From Clostridia bacterium UC5.1-1C12 (GTDB lineage Bacteria > Bacillota_I > Bacilli_A > Erysipelotrichales > Erysipelotrichaceae): DNA of 26,355 nucleotides. A program made the translations under genes and the position numbers. The first letter of the stretch is position 1. Every line of letters starts with the position of its first letter. Below, piece by piece: positions 1-8,641 of the stretch. Below the pieces are notes generated by a model that was given only the letters and a program-made list of their open reading frames with translations, was not told the DNA's origin and made no database searches. Location of the stretch: NCBI GenBank assembly GCA_001305055.1, contig BBZX01000014.1, forward strand, positions 1 through 26,355. The letters are read 5' to 3'.

Positions 1-12
1 CCTTATAAAAAT

Positions 13-55
13 AAAGAGTAATTACATGGTTTTTAATCCTCTGTAATTACTCTTT
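13..55. terminator. Bidirectional hairpin terminator
   Basis: Perfect 13-bp arms at 13-25 and 43-55 (AAAGAGTAATTAC and its complement) around a 17-base loop, with T-rich sequence on both sides. It lies just past the end of the leftward nucleoside hydrolase gene and would end that transcript. It could also end a rightward transcript entering from the left. Confidence 0.8.
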
Positions 56-69
56 TTATCTGCTGCTGT

Positions 70-1023
70 TTAAGATAATAGGGAAGTTAGCAAATGTTGT
101 TTATAAAGCAGCTCATCAATCTTAGTGCATAATATGGCATTGATCGGCTGATTCATGAAACCCTCCTGTATCGCTAACTTGGCACCTGTATTAAAGACAA
201 CTTGACCATAAGTCAGAGGCTCTTTATAACAAACCTCGGCATGCACGGGCTTGCATTCCTTTACAATATCTGACCATAAATAGACACCCATGGCTACGGC
301 ATCGGGGAGATCGATACAGGCCTGCTGGCGTGCATCAAGATTATATTGCAGTAAAGTCCGGTTGCAATCCACCGTGAAATTGGCTGTTCTGCTGGAGCTT
401 GTTTTTAGCTGCTTAATATCCTGAGCATTCAGCATTGTTTCTCCCTGACAGATATCAAAGCCGATGATCGTAACTGGTATTTCTGATGTCAATAAAATAT
501 GATATGCTTCTGCATCGACATACACATTAAATTCTGATACAGGCGTACAGTTTCCCAAGCCTAAACCGGCTGTACCCATACTGTAAATGTGTTTCACTTT
601 TTTCATGACCTCAGGTGCTTTCATGATTGCAAGAGCGATGTTGGTACATGGCCCGATGGTTATAATCTCTAATTCATCGGGATACATTTCTGCATAATGC
701 AGAAGTGCATCGACTGCATGTTCCTTTTCTGCTTTGATCGTTGGATGAATTAAATCGGCATCACCCATGCCATCATTGCCATGCACATTGACGGCAGTTA
801 CTAAATCACGAAATAACGGCTTACTTGCTCCTGCATAGACCGGCGGTTTTTGTGCATCGGCAATTTCAATGCACATTAAGGCATTCTCGGTGGCATGGTG
901 CAAAGGTACATTACCACACACTGTTGTAATTGCTACTACCTTTATTTCAGTTGCTTTTAATGCCATCATTAATGCAACAGCATCATCACTTCCGCAGTCA
1001 GTATCAATAATAATTTTTCTCAT
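70..1023 (-). CDS. Nucleoside hydrolase (IunH/Rih family)
   Basis: Predicted 317-residue cytoplasmic nucleoside N-ribohydrolase that splits a nucleoside into free base and ribose for salvage. The N-terminus carries the family's calcium and ribose-binding aspartate cluster, DTDCGSDDA (residues 8-16). The family's NVHGNDGMG stretch and the downstream SEFNVYVDAEA block (a variant of EFN...DPEA) are also present. Length matches the family. Start: ATG 8 bases after GGGAGG. The gene diverges from a Crp/Fnr-type regulator across an 87-base gap, a layout that recalls the E. coli yeiL/rihB neighbourhood, so regulation by that protein is a reasonable guess. Pyrimidine versus purine preference cannot be told from sequence alone. 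Confidence 0.92.
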   Translation of the reverse strand: MRKIIIDTDCGSDDAVALMMALKATEIKVVAITTVCGNVPLHHATENALMCIEIADAQKPPVYAGASKPLFRDLVTAVNVHGNDGMGDADLIHPTIKAEKEHAVDALLHYAEMYPDELEIITIGPCTNIALAIMKAPEVMKKVKHIYSMGTAGLGLGNCTPVSEFNVYVDAEAYHILLTSEIPVTIIGFDICQGETMLNAQDIKQLKTSSSRTANFTVDCNRTLLQYNLDARQQACIDLPDAVAMGVYLWSDIVKECKPVHAEVCYKEPLTYGQVVFNTGAKLAIQEGFMNQPINAILCTKIDELLYKQHLLTSLLS

Positions 1024-1085
1024 AGTAGTTTCCTCCCTGTTATTTGTTATGTTATGATTATAGAAAGCAGCAGAGAAATAGTACA

Positions 1086-1097
1086 GGTCATTTGACC
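1086..1097. promoter_or_regulatory. Palindromic operator candidate GGTCATTTGACC
   Basis: Perfect inverted repeat with 5-bp arms (GGTCA/TGACC) and a 2-base centre, 13 bases upstream of the Crp/Fnr-type ATG, in the gap shared with the divergent nucleoside hydrolase gene. It is a plausible binding site for the neighbouring regulator. Binding is inferred only; it does not match the classical CRP consensus. Confidence 0.4.
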
Positions 1098-1110
1098 CAA
1101 AGGTGAAATT

Positions 1111-1743
1111 ATGGATATTAAAGACTTAACAAAGAATGCATCAGAAGAGGTAAAGGCATATTTCATATCCAAAACATATCCTCGGGGCAGTCATATCTTA
1201 TTGCCTGAAGATACAAATACTTCCTTATATTTAATGATAACGGGATTGGCTGAAGTGTATCAGTATGCAGTGAATGGCATGTTGATTTCTATCTACGAAT
1301 ACCGTGGAAACAGCTGTTTCGGTGAGGTTGAGTTATTTTGTAAAAACAGAACAGCATTCGGTGTGCTGGCGGTTGAAGAATGCCATGTCATCAAGGTAAA
1401 GGAAGAAGGTGTCCGCAGATGGTTAGAAAGTGATCCGCAGTTCTGTGAGTTTTTACTTCAGCAGATGGCACAGAAAATCGGCGATAATTGTGATGCATAT
1501 TTAAGATTGTCGAGTTTAACCTTACATGAACGGGTATTGACTTGTATCTTGCATCATGAGCGAACGGGAACGTTAACAAAGCTGACGAAGGAACATTTAG
1601 CTACGGAGGTATGTGCCCCCTTGCGCAGTGTGAACCGAGTCTTAGCAAAGTGCAAAGAGGAGGGACTTATTATCTATGAAAGGCATCGATTCTATGTCAC
1701 AGATTTACAGCAGCTTGAGGATAGGGTGGAAATTTTAAAGTAA
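1111..1743 (+). CDS. Crp/Fnr-family transcriptional regulator (YeiL-like)
   Basis: Predicted 210-residue regulator. Residues about 15-120 form a cyclic-nucleotide-binding-type beta barrel, with the typical GLAEVYQY, GNSCFGEVELF and RTAFGVLAVEECHVIKV stretches. Residues about 135-205 form a winged helix-turn-helix (LTKEHLATEV...LRSVNRVLAKCKEEGLI). No cysteine cluster of the Fnr iron-sulfur type is seen at the N-terminus, so oxygen sensing by that route is unlikely. The start follows AAAGGTG by 5 bases. It is divergent from a nucleoside hydrolase and may control it. The effector is unknown. Confidence 0.85.
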   Translation: MDIKDLTKNASEEVKAYFISKTYPRGSHILLPEDTNTSLYLMITGLAEVYQYAVNGMLISIYEYRGNSCFGEVELFCKNRTAFGVLAVEECHVIKVKEEGVRRWLESDPQFCEFLLQQMAQKIGDNCDAYLRLSSLTLHERVLTCILHHERTGTLTKLTKEHLATEVCAPLRSVNRVLAKCKEEGLIIYERHRFYVTDLQQLEDRVEILK

Positions 1744-1778
1744 AAACAAAAACTTTGTTTAAAGAAAAGAATATATAG

Positions 1779-1810
1779 AATATCAATATATTGATTATGA
1801 TATTGATATT
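1779..1810. repeat. AT-rich inverted repeat
   Basis: Perfect 11-bp arms AATATCAATAT (1779-1789) and its complement (1800-1810) with a 10-base loop, followed by a further TATATCAAT copy at 1811-1819. It lies between the Crp-type gene and the small membrane protein. It could be an operator or a weak terminator stem. There is no T-run straight after it, so a classical terminator is not supported. Confidence 0.4.
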
Positions 1811-1882
1811 TATATCAATAATAATAATTTGAATTTAAAAGGTTTTATGAAATTCAATTTAGAATAGAAGGAATGTATAATA

Positions 1883-2307
1883 ATGAAAATTAAAATTAAT
1901 AAGTTGGCTGTTGAAGCTTTTATGTTTGTTATAATTATGACTTTAATTAATTTTATTTTGTCTCGTATGGGTTTTTATGGAGAACCTTTGAAAATACATA
2001 TGTGTTCGATGATCAAATCTTACCTGCAGTTTGGACAGATATCATGATTATTTCCCTATATTTAATTTTTAGTGTTTCAATTTTTGTAGAATTGAATAAA
2101 ATTAAGGGCAACTGGAGTAATTTCTGTTTTATAGATAAAAAAATAATAATTCTGCTAAATATTGCTTCTGTTTCAGCGATAGTTATAGCAGCATGTTATT
2201 TGCTGAAGAATATTTCTTCAGATAGTATTTTTGTTTTTCTTATAATGGAAATTATAATTATATTGTTATCAGTTTTATTAATCAATTTTAAAAGATATTT
2301 GTTATAG
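1883..2307 (+). CDS. Small integral membrane protein, frame broken
   Basis: Reads as one protein of about 141 residues if one T is restored in the TTT run at 1987-1989. The first frame (54 codons, ATG at 1883) gives a hydrophobic helix (FMFVIIMTLINFIL) ending in FYGEP. The second frame continues with FENTYVFDDQILPAVW, then about three more hydrophobic helices. The first start has an AGAAGGA ribosome site about 10 bases upstream. The second frame alone would have to start at a GTG (2002) with no good ribosome site, which favours the single-gene reading. I do not recognise the family. It has four predicted transmembrane segments and no catalytic motif. The base composition is more AT-rich than its neighbours. 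Confidence 0.55.
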
Positions 2308-2571
2308 AGACAAATAATCAAGGTACTCATGAAAAAAGAAAATATAATTAATTATATAATGGTAAATACAAAATAAGAATCAACCACTTTTAAAAAATGA
2401 CTTGCTTTATATGGTACATTGTGCATTTTTTAAATCTCTGCTTCTGATAGTGTTTCAAAGCTTCATAATTTGTCAATGTATAATGCATAAAATTAAAATT
2501 ATTGATGAAATTAACTCTTTTTTAGAGTTAAAAAAACAGGGGCTATCTGGTTTGTTTTACATTTAGTTAAA
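2308..2571. other. AT-rich intergenic DNA, no gene seen
   Basis: 264 bases of AT-rich DNA between the small membrane protein and the leftward microprotein. It contains only very short open frames and a small hairpin (AACTC/GAGTT near 2514-2530) with A-rich flanks. No convincing terminator, RNA gene or coding region was found. Confidence 0.5.
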
Positions 2572-2712
2572 TTACTGATCACCGACGCTGTTTTGAATCT
2601 CAGCTGCCTCCAAGATACCGTCCTTCACAGCTTTCTTAATCACAAGGTAAAGAATCTTTAAAAATGCCGCAAACAATCCTAATACCATTAGAAACGCAAA
2701 TATATCACCCAT
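2572..2712 (-). CDS. 46-residue single-pass membrane microprotein
   Basis: A short leftward gene that automated calling can miss. The product starts MGDIFAFLMVLGLFAAFLKI, a hydrophobic helix (about residues 4-25). An amphipathic, charged segment follows (KKAVKDGILEAAEIQNS). Reality is supported by an AAGGAGG ribosome site 8 bases before the ATG and by a good promoter (TTGGAC, 17 bases, TACAAT at 2741-2769). The layout, one N-terminal helix then a short cytoplasmic tail containing AVKDGILEA, resembles small membrane proteins of unknown function that are common in Bacillota. No function can be assigned. Confidence 0.75.
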   Translation of the reverse strand: MGDIFAFLMVLGLFAAFLKILYLVIKKAVKDGILEAAEIQNSVGDQ

Positions 2713-2740
2713 GACTGAATCCTCCTTATTGTATAAGCCT

Positions 2741-2769
2741 ATTGTAACATAAAGCTAGCCTTTGTCCAA
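2741..2769 (-). promoter_or_regulatory. Promoter for the 46-residue microprotein
   Basis: On the minus strand, -35 TTGGAC (2764-2769), a 17-base spacer and -10 TACAAT (2741-2746). It lies about 28 bases upstream of the microprotein ATG and its AAGGAGG site. Confidence 0.6.
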
Positions 2770-2805
2770 TTATCTGGCAGCTGAGATGAATCCGCAGAAG
2801 TTATA

Positions 2806-2834
2806 TTGTTATTGATCAGATTTAAGGATATAAT
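2806..2834 (+). promoter_or_regulatory. Promoter of the DUF885 lipoprotein gene
   Basis: -35 TTGTTA (2806-2811), exactly 17 bases, then a consensus -10 TATAAT (2829-2834), about 30 bases before the chosen start codon. This is a strong vegetative sigma-type promoter. Confidence 0.7.
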
Positions 2835-2863
2835 ATCAGATATAGTACGAAAGGATGCAAACT

Positions 2864-4668
2864 ATGAAACTGCTTAAATATCTTTTGCTGGCGGTATTAT
2901 CCGTATCGCTGGCATTTACACAGGCAGGCTGTCAAAAACAGCAGACACCGCCGGCTGTCGATTTGACTTCTGAGGAAGCCATCGCAGAACAAAAAAGTTT
3001 GATGAATTTATACAATCAGAACTGGCTGCCAGTGCTGAAAGCGATTATCTGACAACACATATTTATTTTGAACACCCAGAGAATTATGGTATTGACCGAT
3101 CAAAGGTCGAAGTAACGCTTGGCTATCTTGAAGACGATGATGCGGCTTATCAAGAACGTGTGGAAGAAATGCAGGCAACTAAGGCTGCTCTTGATGCGTT
3201 TAACCGTGACCTTCTGAATGATCAGCAAAAAGATGTTTATGATAACTATCTTGAAACAATTGAGCTTGATATTGCCATAAATGATGAGAAATTCCGCTAT
3301 GTTGGCAGCGGCTTTGATACGATGACCGGTCTGCATACTCAATTGCCGACTTTATTTGCTGATTATATTTTACGCGATGAACAAGATCTTAAGGATCTGA
3401 TTGTTTTGATTAAAGATGTGAAGCCATATATGGATTCCCTGCTTGAATATACTAAAAAACAAGCTGAAAAGGGAACCTTGATGATTGATTTAGATACGGT
3501 GATCGAAGATTCTAAAAAGACTTATAATGAAGGTGAAAACAGCGCCGTGCTGACCAGTATGTTTGCGACTGTTGACAGCCTTGATTTAAGTGATGAATTA
3601 AAAAATCAATACAAGGCTGAATTAAAAACGGCCTTTATGGATTCTTTCATTCCTGCCTATGGGGCAATCATTGAGACAATGGAAGGCTTGAAAGACAGTA
3701 AAAATAATACACAGGGGCTGTATTATCTGGAAAATGGCAAGGCATATTATGAGCTGCTGTTTAAGGATAAGACCGGTACTTCACGTTCTATCGAAGATAC
3801 TCAAAAGCTGCTTGATGAGCTGGCTGATGAAATGATCACTGCGGCCCAGAAAATTGCCATGGTTGACCGCAATGCTTATGAAACATGGGCCTATGATGAG
3901 GCTGAAACCGGCTATACCGATTTTGAATCAATGCTGGCCGACTTAAATAATTGGTTCAAACAGGATTTCCCTGATGTGGGTGATATCGATTATGAGATTA
4001 AACCTTTAGATCCTGAATTAGCTGTATCCGGTGTTGCCGCTTATTTCAATATTCCGGCCATTGATGGTACTACTAAGAAACAAATTAGGGTGAATACTAA
4101 CAAAGATGCATTAGTTATCGGCTCATTAGATACATTCAGTACCGTAGCTCATGAGGGTCTGCCGGGTCATATGTATCAGGTAAGCTATGCTTATAAGAAT
4201 ATTCCAAGTGTTTTCCATAACCTTTTTGCCAATAATTTAGGCTATACGGAAGGTTATGCGACCTATGTGGAATTTTACGCACTGAATTATTTGCGTGATG
4301 TGCCTGAGAATATCCGGACACTGCAGAAGGTGATGAGCATTTATTCAAATTGTCTGATTGCGCAATTGGATATCGGCATTCATTATGAAGGCTGGAGTGT
4401 GGATCAGGTAAGACAGTATATGGATGATAATGGCTTAAATGCCGCAGCGGCAGAAGGTTTATATGCCCAATTGCAGAGTAATCCCGGCGCATTCCTTTCC
4501 TATTATGTAGGGTATGCGGAATTAAATGAATTGGAGAAGGAAGCCAAGGCAGCTTTAGGCGATAAGTTCACGGCGATGGGTTTCCATCAGGCTATTCTGG
4601 AAGCCGGTTCAGTACAGTTTGATATTGTAAAGCGTCATGTAAATCAGTATATTGCAGAAAATCAATAA
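2864..4668 (+). CDS. DUF885-family lipoprotein, predicted zinc peptidase-like, frame broken
   Basis: Reads as one protein of about 601 residues if one A is restored in the A6 run at 2991-2996. The N-terminus is a signal peptide (MKLLKYLLLAVLSVSLAFTQ) ending at AGC, a weak lipobox. The mature part starts with a Gln/Pro linker, so the protein is probably membrane-anchored outside the cell. After the break the frame continues FDEFIQSELAASAESDYLTTH, the usual N-terminal region of DUF885 proteins. The family signature HEGLPGH sits near residue 430, followed by a TEGYATYVEFY segment; these are the likely metal-binding and catalytic parts. Start choice: the ATG at 2864 has AAAGGA 8 bases upstream, whereas the ATG at 2855 abuts that site. 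Substrate is unknown; peptidase activity is inferred from the HExxPGH motif. Confidence 0.82.
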
Positions 4669-4673
4669 AGTTC

Positions 4674-4694
4674 AGACAGCTTCGGCTGTCTTTT
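4674..4694 (+). terminator. Rho-independent terminator after the DUF885 gene
   Basis: Hairpin AGACAGC-TTCG-GCTGTCT (4674-4691) with a stable tetraloop, followed by TTTC. It starts six bases after the stop codon. Confidence 0.85.
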
Positions 4695-4784
4695 CTTGTG
4701 CTTTTAAATGGAGAAAATCTGGACTTACAGTTTAGGAAAGGTGAAGAAGCAAGTGGTATCATAGTTTTAGATAGGGGTGATCAT

Positions 4785-6046
4785 ATGCTTATTCAATTGC
4801 CTTACGGCAAGGGAAGATTGGAAGGAGAAATCGATGATCAAAAGCTTCAGGGCTGTCTTCAATGTTCATCAAAGAATTGTGTTTATGAAAGTGAGGCCGC
4901 TATCGTAGAGCAGTCGCTGAAACAGCCGATTGGTTCTAAAACATTGGCTGAATTAGCTTATGGCAAACGGCATATCGTAATCATTGCCAGTGATCATACA
5001 CGGCCGGTGAATAGCCGAATCATTCTGCCGGCAATGCTTTCAGAGATTGAAAAGGTCAGTCCGCAAGCGCAAATCAGTATTTTGATAGCGACTGGCTGTC
5101 ATCGTTCGACTACGGCAAAAGAATTACGGAATAAATTTGGCGATGAGCTGATGCATCGTTTGACGATACACATTCATGACAGTGAATCGGATCAAATGGC
5201 TGATCTAGGCCTATTACCCAGCGGTGCGCCATGTCTGATTAACCAACTGGCAGTTGATGCTGATCTGCTGCTTGCGGAGGGCTTTATTGAACCGCATTTC
5301 TTTGCCGGTTATTCAGGCGGCCGTAAAGTGTGCTTCCGGGTATCGCATCTAAAAACTGTGTCCTGCAAAATCATTGTGCAGCAATGATAAATTCAATGTA
5401 TTCACGCGCTGGACAGCTGAAAGGAAATCCCATTCATTTGGATATGAAGGCCGCTGCCCGCAAAGCAAATCTGGCTTTTATCGTAAATGTGGTACTTGAT
5501 GAGCAGCAAAGGATTATAGCCAGTTTTGCTGGTGATGCAGTTATGGCTCATGAAAAGGGCTGCGCGTATGCCGCGAAACGATGCGGACTGCCGCCAATTA
5601 TGAGTGATCTTGTTATTACATCTAATAATGGTTATCCGCTTGATCAAAATCTTTATCAAAGCGTTAAGGGGTTATCGACAGCCGCTGAAACATGCCGTAA
5701 ATCTGGGATAATTATCATGGCTTGTCAATGTGCAGACGGTATTGGCGGTGAGGCTTTTTTCAACATGTTTGAACAGTGTGAAACAGTACAGAAGCTTTAC
5801 GACAAGATTCTTTCCGTTCCTGCTGCACAGACCGCCAGTGATCAATGGCAGGCACAAATACTTGCTCGGATTCTTATCGATCATCAAATAATCATGATTT
5901 CCGATCTTGATGATAAAGTGATTAAAGCGATGCACATGATACCCGCTCATACATTAAATGAAGCGATTCAGCTGGCCAATGAATGCAAAGAAATAAGATC
6001 AATCACAGTGATTCCGGAAGGTGTTTCAGTGTTTATTCAAAAATAA
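4785..6046 (+). CDS. larA: LarA-family nickel-pincer 2-hydroxyacid racemase/epimerase, frame broken
   Basis: Predicted 420-residue cytoplasmic enzyme interconverting configurations at C2 of a 2-hydroxy acid. It is split by an apparent one-base deletion in the AAA at 5325-5327. Restoring an A gives GGRKSVLPGIASKNCVLQNH, matching lactate racemase. Key residues are visible: SDHTRP, His106 in TGCHRS, His171 in EPHFFAG, Lys181 in GGRKS (equivalent to the Lys184 that carries the cofactor in Lactiplantibacillus plantarum) and His197. The break directly follows the catalytic lysine codon. Start: ATG at 4785 behind AGGGGTGAT gives MLIQLPYGKGR, as in LarA. The longer GTG start at 4698 overlaps the region just after a terminator. 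Members act on several hydroxy acids besides lactate. Next to sugar-acid genes, a role as a sugar-acid epimerase is as likely as lactate racemase. The cofactor genes larB, larC and larE are not in the window. Confidence 0.85.
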
Positions 6047-6078
6047 AACAGCTTTAAATTTAGGTTTAAAGCTGTTTT
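6045..6078. terminator. Bidirectional terminator between convergent genes
   Basis: Perfect 14-bp arms AAAACAGCTTTAAA (6045-6058) and complement (6065-6078), with a 6-base loop and T/A runs at both ends. It separates the larA-like gene from the convergent dehydrogenase. Confidence 0.92.
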
Positions 6079-6107
6079 TATACATGAAGTCTTACCCGAG
6101 GATCAGA

Positions 6108-6968
6108 TTATTTTTCATAAACTTTAATTAATGCTTGTGTGCCTTCATTTTCATGACCATTGGCAGCCAGTTCCTCATAGAGTGAGCATACGGTATCAAG
6201 CATTTTTAAGTGTTCGCCCTTTTCAGTCATCACATCTTGAATAATGTGCATATCCTTGATGAAATGCTTAATGAAGAAGCCTGGTTGGAAATCGCCTTTT
6301 AAAACTCTTGGCGCGGTATTATTCAGCTGCCAGCTGCCGGCCGCACCGCCGCTGATCGCATCCAGCATCGCCTGCATATCGAGGCCATTTTGTTTTGCGT
6401 AATAAAGCGCCTCGCTCATTGCACTTACCGCGCCGGCAACCGCGATTTGGTTGGCAGCTTTGGTATGCTGACCGCAGCCGGCTTCCCCCATATAATGAAT
6501 GCCTTTGCCCATCAATGCCAGAACCTCTTTTACTTTGTCGAAGGCTTCACGATCACCGCCGACCATGATTGACAGCGTACCTGCCTTAGCGCCAGTGTCA
6601 CCGCCGGATACCGGAGCATCTAAAACTTTCATATCATATTGCTTAGCTGCTTCTGCTAATTTAACCGCTAACTGCGGCGATGAGGTTGTCATATCGATTA
6701 ATATCGCACCTGCCTTTGCCGAATGGAAGATGCCGTCCTCACGCATATAGACATCTTCTACATCTTTTGGATAGCCGACAATTGTGAATACCAAATCCGC
6801 ATCCGCGACACATTCACTCAGTGAAGCGCAGACTCTGACTCCCTGTTCTTTTAGATCTAAAGCTTTTTCAATCGTTCGATTATATGCCGATACTGTATGC
6901 CCGCCTTCAACTAAATGAAGCAGCATTGCTTTTCCCATAACGCCGGTTCCGATCCATGCAATTTTCAT
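6108..6968 (-). CDS. Beta-hydroxyacid dehydrogenase (tartronate-semialdehyde reductase/3-HIBDH family)
   Basis: Predicted 286-residue NAD(P)-dependent dehydrogenase. It has the Rossmann motif GTGVMG (residues 7-12), the substrate-binding DAPVSGG (117-123), the catalytic lysine Lys170 in GCGQHTKAANQ, and a C-terminal KHFIKDMHI segment, all hallmarks of the family. Likely reactions are tartronate semialdehyde to glycerate (which would feed the glycerate kinase at 14323) or oxidation of a four-carbon sugar acid (which would feed the DUF1537 kinase next door). The exact substrate cannot be read from sequence. The gene diverges from the DUF1537 kinase. The Shine-Dalgarno before the ATG is weak (AGG 9 bases upstream). 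Confidence 0.88.
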   Translation of the reverse strand: MKIAWIGTGVMGKAMLLHLVEGGHTVSAYNRTIEKALDLKEQGVRVCASLSECVADADLVFTIVGYPKDVEDVYMREDGIFHSAKAGAILIDMTTSSPQLAVKLAEAAKQYDMKVLDAPVSGGDTGAKAGTLSIMVGGDREAFDKVKEVLALMGKGIHYMGEAGCGQHTKAANQIAVAGAVSAMSEALYYAKQNGLDMQAMLDAISGGAAGSWQLNNTAPRVLKGDFQPGFFIKHFIKDMHIIQDVMTEKGEHLKMLDTVCSLYEELAANGHENEGTQALIKVYEK

Positions 6969-6983
6969 AGTATTGTACCTATA

Positions 6984-6998
6984 TCATATTTAATATGA
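6984..6998. promoter_or_regulatory. Palindrome in the dehydrogenase leader
   Basis: TCATATT-T-AATATGA, perfect 7-bp arms, between the -10 (7014-7019) and the start codon of the leftward dehydrogenase. This is the expected place for a repressor operator. The regulator is unknown. Confidence 0.4.
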
Positions 6999-7013
6999 AT
7001 CCTTTCACCTGCA

Positions 7014-7042
7014 ATTATATAGAATCAGTGATGAATTGTACA
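7014..7042 (-). promoter_or_regulatory. Promoter of the dehydrogenase gene
   Basis: Minus strand: -35 TGTACA (7037-7042), 17-base spacer, consensus -10 TATAAT (7014-7019), about 45 bases upstream of the ATG. Confidence 0.6.
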
Positions 7043-7221
7043 TTAATTCAGCACAAAAAATGCGGAAGCATGACTGGGCGGCCTTCACTTTGCGCATAGG
7101 CTTGCTGGCGGAGCATAAGATAAGCGGCTTTAATTGCTCACTTACACTCTTTGGTGAAATTATCAGTGTTTTGATGTTTAAAATTTGGACTGAATACTTA
7201 TGAAAGCGGCAGCTTGTTTTT

Positions 7222-7227
7222 TATAAT
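7222..7227 (+). promoter_or_regulatory. Candidate -10 box upstream of the DUF1537 kinase
   Basis: Consensus TATAAT after a T6 run, 21 bases before the kinase start. No convincing -35 lies 16-18 bases upstream, so an activator-dependent promoter is possible. The rest of the 280-base gap between the divergent genes holds no clear gene or RNA element. Confidence 0.35.
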
Positions 7228-7248
7228 AGAATTGTGAGGAGGGATATT

Positions 7249-8531
7249 GTGAGTGAGCGATATAGAGCGGGTGTCGTAGGTGACGATATTACCGGCTGTC
7301 AGGATATCGGCATTTTTTCACCAAACAAGGTTTAAAAAGCATTACCGCATCTAACCCTGACGAGATTTTCAAGCATCAGGCAGATGTGCTGATTATTGAT
7401 ACTGATTCACGTTTTGATCCTGCGAAGCAGGCTTATGATAAGGTTGCCAAGGCTGTAAAGGCGCTGCGGCAAGTTGGCTGTGCGCAATATTTTAAAAAGA
7501 CATGCTCGGTATTCAGAGGCAATATCGGCGCGGAATTTGATGCCATGCTGGATACATTAAATGAATCATTGATGATCGTAATCGCCGCTTTTCCTAAGAA
7601 TGGCCGGACTACCGTTGATGGCCGGCATTATGTATATGGCTGTGAGCTGGCAGCATCGCAGTTTCGTCATGATCCGATGAATCCGATGACTTCCTCAGAT
7701 TTGGCTGCCATTATTGCTTTGCAGTCAAAGCGGCCAATCCACCATTTGCTGCTGAAAACCATTCATCAAGGTAATAATGCGGTGCGTAAACAAATTGAAG
7801 ATGCTAAAAAAGCGGGCGGATATTTGATCTGTGACTGTGAGACGCAGCAGGATTTGAAAATCCTGGCGGCGGCAATCGTAAATGAAAAAGTGATCGGCGG
7901 TTCTTCAGCAATTGCAGAGGAGCTGGCAGTCTTTCATAAACATCAGGAAACGGTTCAAAATCATGCCATGCTGCCGGACAAAAAATGCGGTATCCTGCTG
8001 GCTGTCGGTTCAATCACCCAACAAAGCAAGCAGCAGACGGCCTATGCGCTTGCTCATGGTGTCATTCATATACGCTTTGATCCCTTAATGCTTTATGACC
8101 ATCTGGCGAGTGAGAGAATGCTTGAAAGCTGCTGTCAAAAGGCGCTGAGACATCTGCTTAAGGGCGAGCACGTGCTGCTTCAGCCTGATTGTGAAAATGA
8201 AACGGTCTTGCAGATGAAGGCGGTTGGGCGTACAAAGGGTTATGATGAAAAGTCAGTCTCTAAATTAGTATCAACAGCACTCGCTGAACTGGTCCTTCGG
8301 CTCATTCAAGCTTCCAATCAGCATCGTATCTGTATTGCCGGCGGTGACACATCAGCAAGAATTATTGAAATGCTGAATATTCATGCCAGTGAATTAGTCG
8401 ATGAAATTCAAACCGGTATCTGTTCTTCCTTATCCCTTGGAGAACCTAAACTGCTGATGATCCTGAAATCAGGCAGCTTTGGCAATGAGTCATTTTTGAT
8501 TGATGCGATTAATTATCTGAAGCAGTATTAA
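7249..8531 (+). CDS. DUF1537 four-carbon acid sugar kinase (OtnK/DtnK-like), frame broken
   Basis: Predicted 427-residue ATP-dependent kinase, split by an apparent one-base deletion in the T6 run at 7313-7318. With one T restored, the N-terminal motif GVVGDDITGCQDIGIFFTKQ runs directly into SITASNPDEIF and LIIDTDSRF. These match the substrate-binding N-domain of four-carbon acid sugar kinases. The C-terminal nucleotide-binding part shows AGGDTSARII and LKSGSFGNESF, the family's GGxTS and KSGxFG motifs. Start: GTG at 7249, five bases after GAGGAGGG. Characterised relatives phosphorylate 3-oxo-tetronate or D-threonate ahead of decarboxylation or oxidation to dihydroxyacetone phosphate. The neighbouring hydroxyacid dehydrogenase and class II aldolase fit such a pathway. 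Confidence 0.85.
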
Positions 8532-8605
8532 GCGCGGTACTTTGTTGCACTAAATGAAGCGCAAAAAATTGGTTCTTTCAAACCGTAACTTCATTTTTTA
8601 TAACG

Positions 8606-8611
8606 TATAAT
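8606..8611 (+). promoter_or_regulatory. Candidate -10 box before the PTS-domain regulator
   Basis: TATAAT 30 bases upstream of the regulator ATG (8642). No good -35 at the expected spacing. The 110-base gap after the kinase gene holds no hairpin terminator, so read-through from the kinase is also possible. Confidence 0.3.
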
Positions 8612-8641
8612 TTAAGTAGGTGAGATGGTGCGGGATAAAGA

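Noticed and set aside
2328..2376. 15-codon frame MKKENIINYIMVNTK after the small membrane protein
   Set aside because: Too short and AT-rich, with no ribosome site; typical of random AT-rich DNA.
7060..7203. 47-codon open frame (MRKHDWAAFTLRIG...) in the gap before the DUF1537 kinase
   Set aside because: No ribosome site before its ATG and no recognisable feature; likely chance in a 280-base divergent promoter region.
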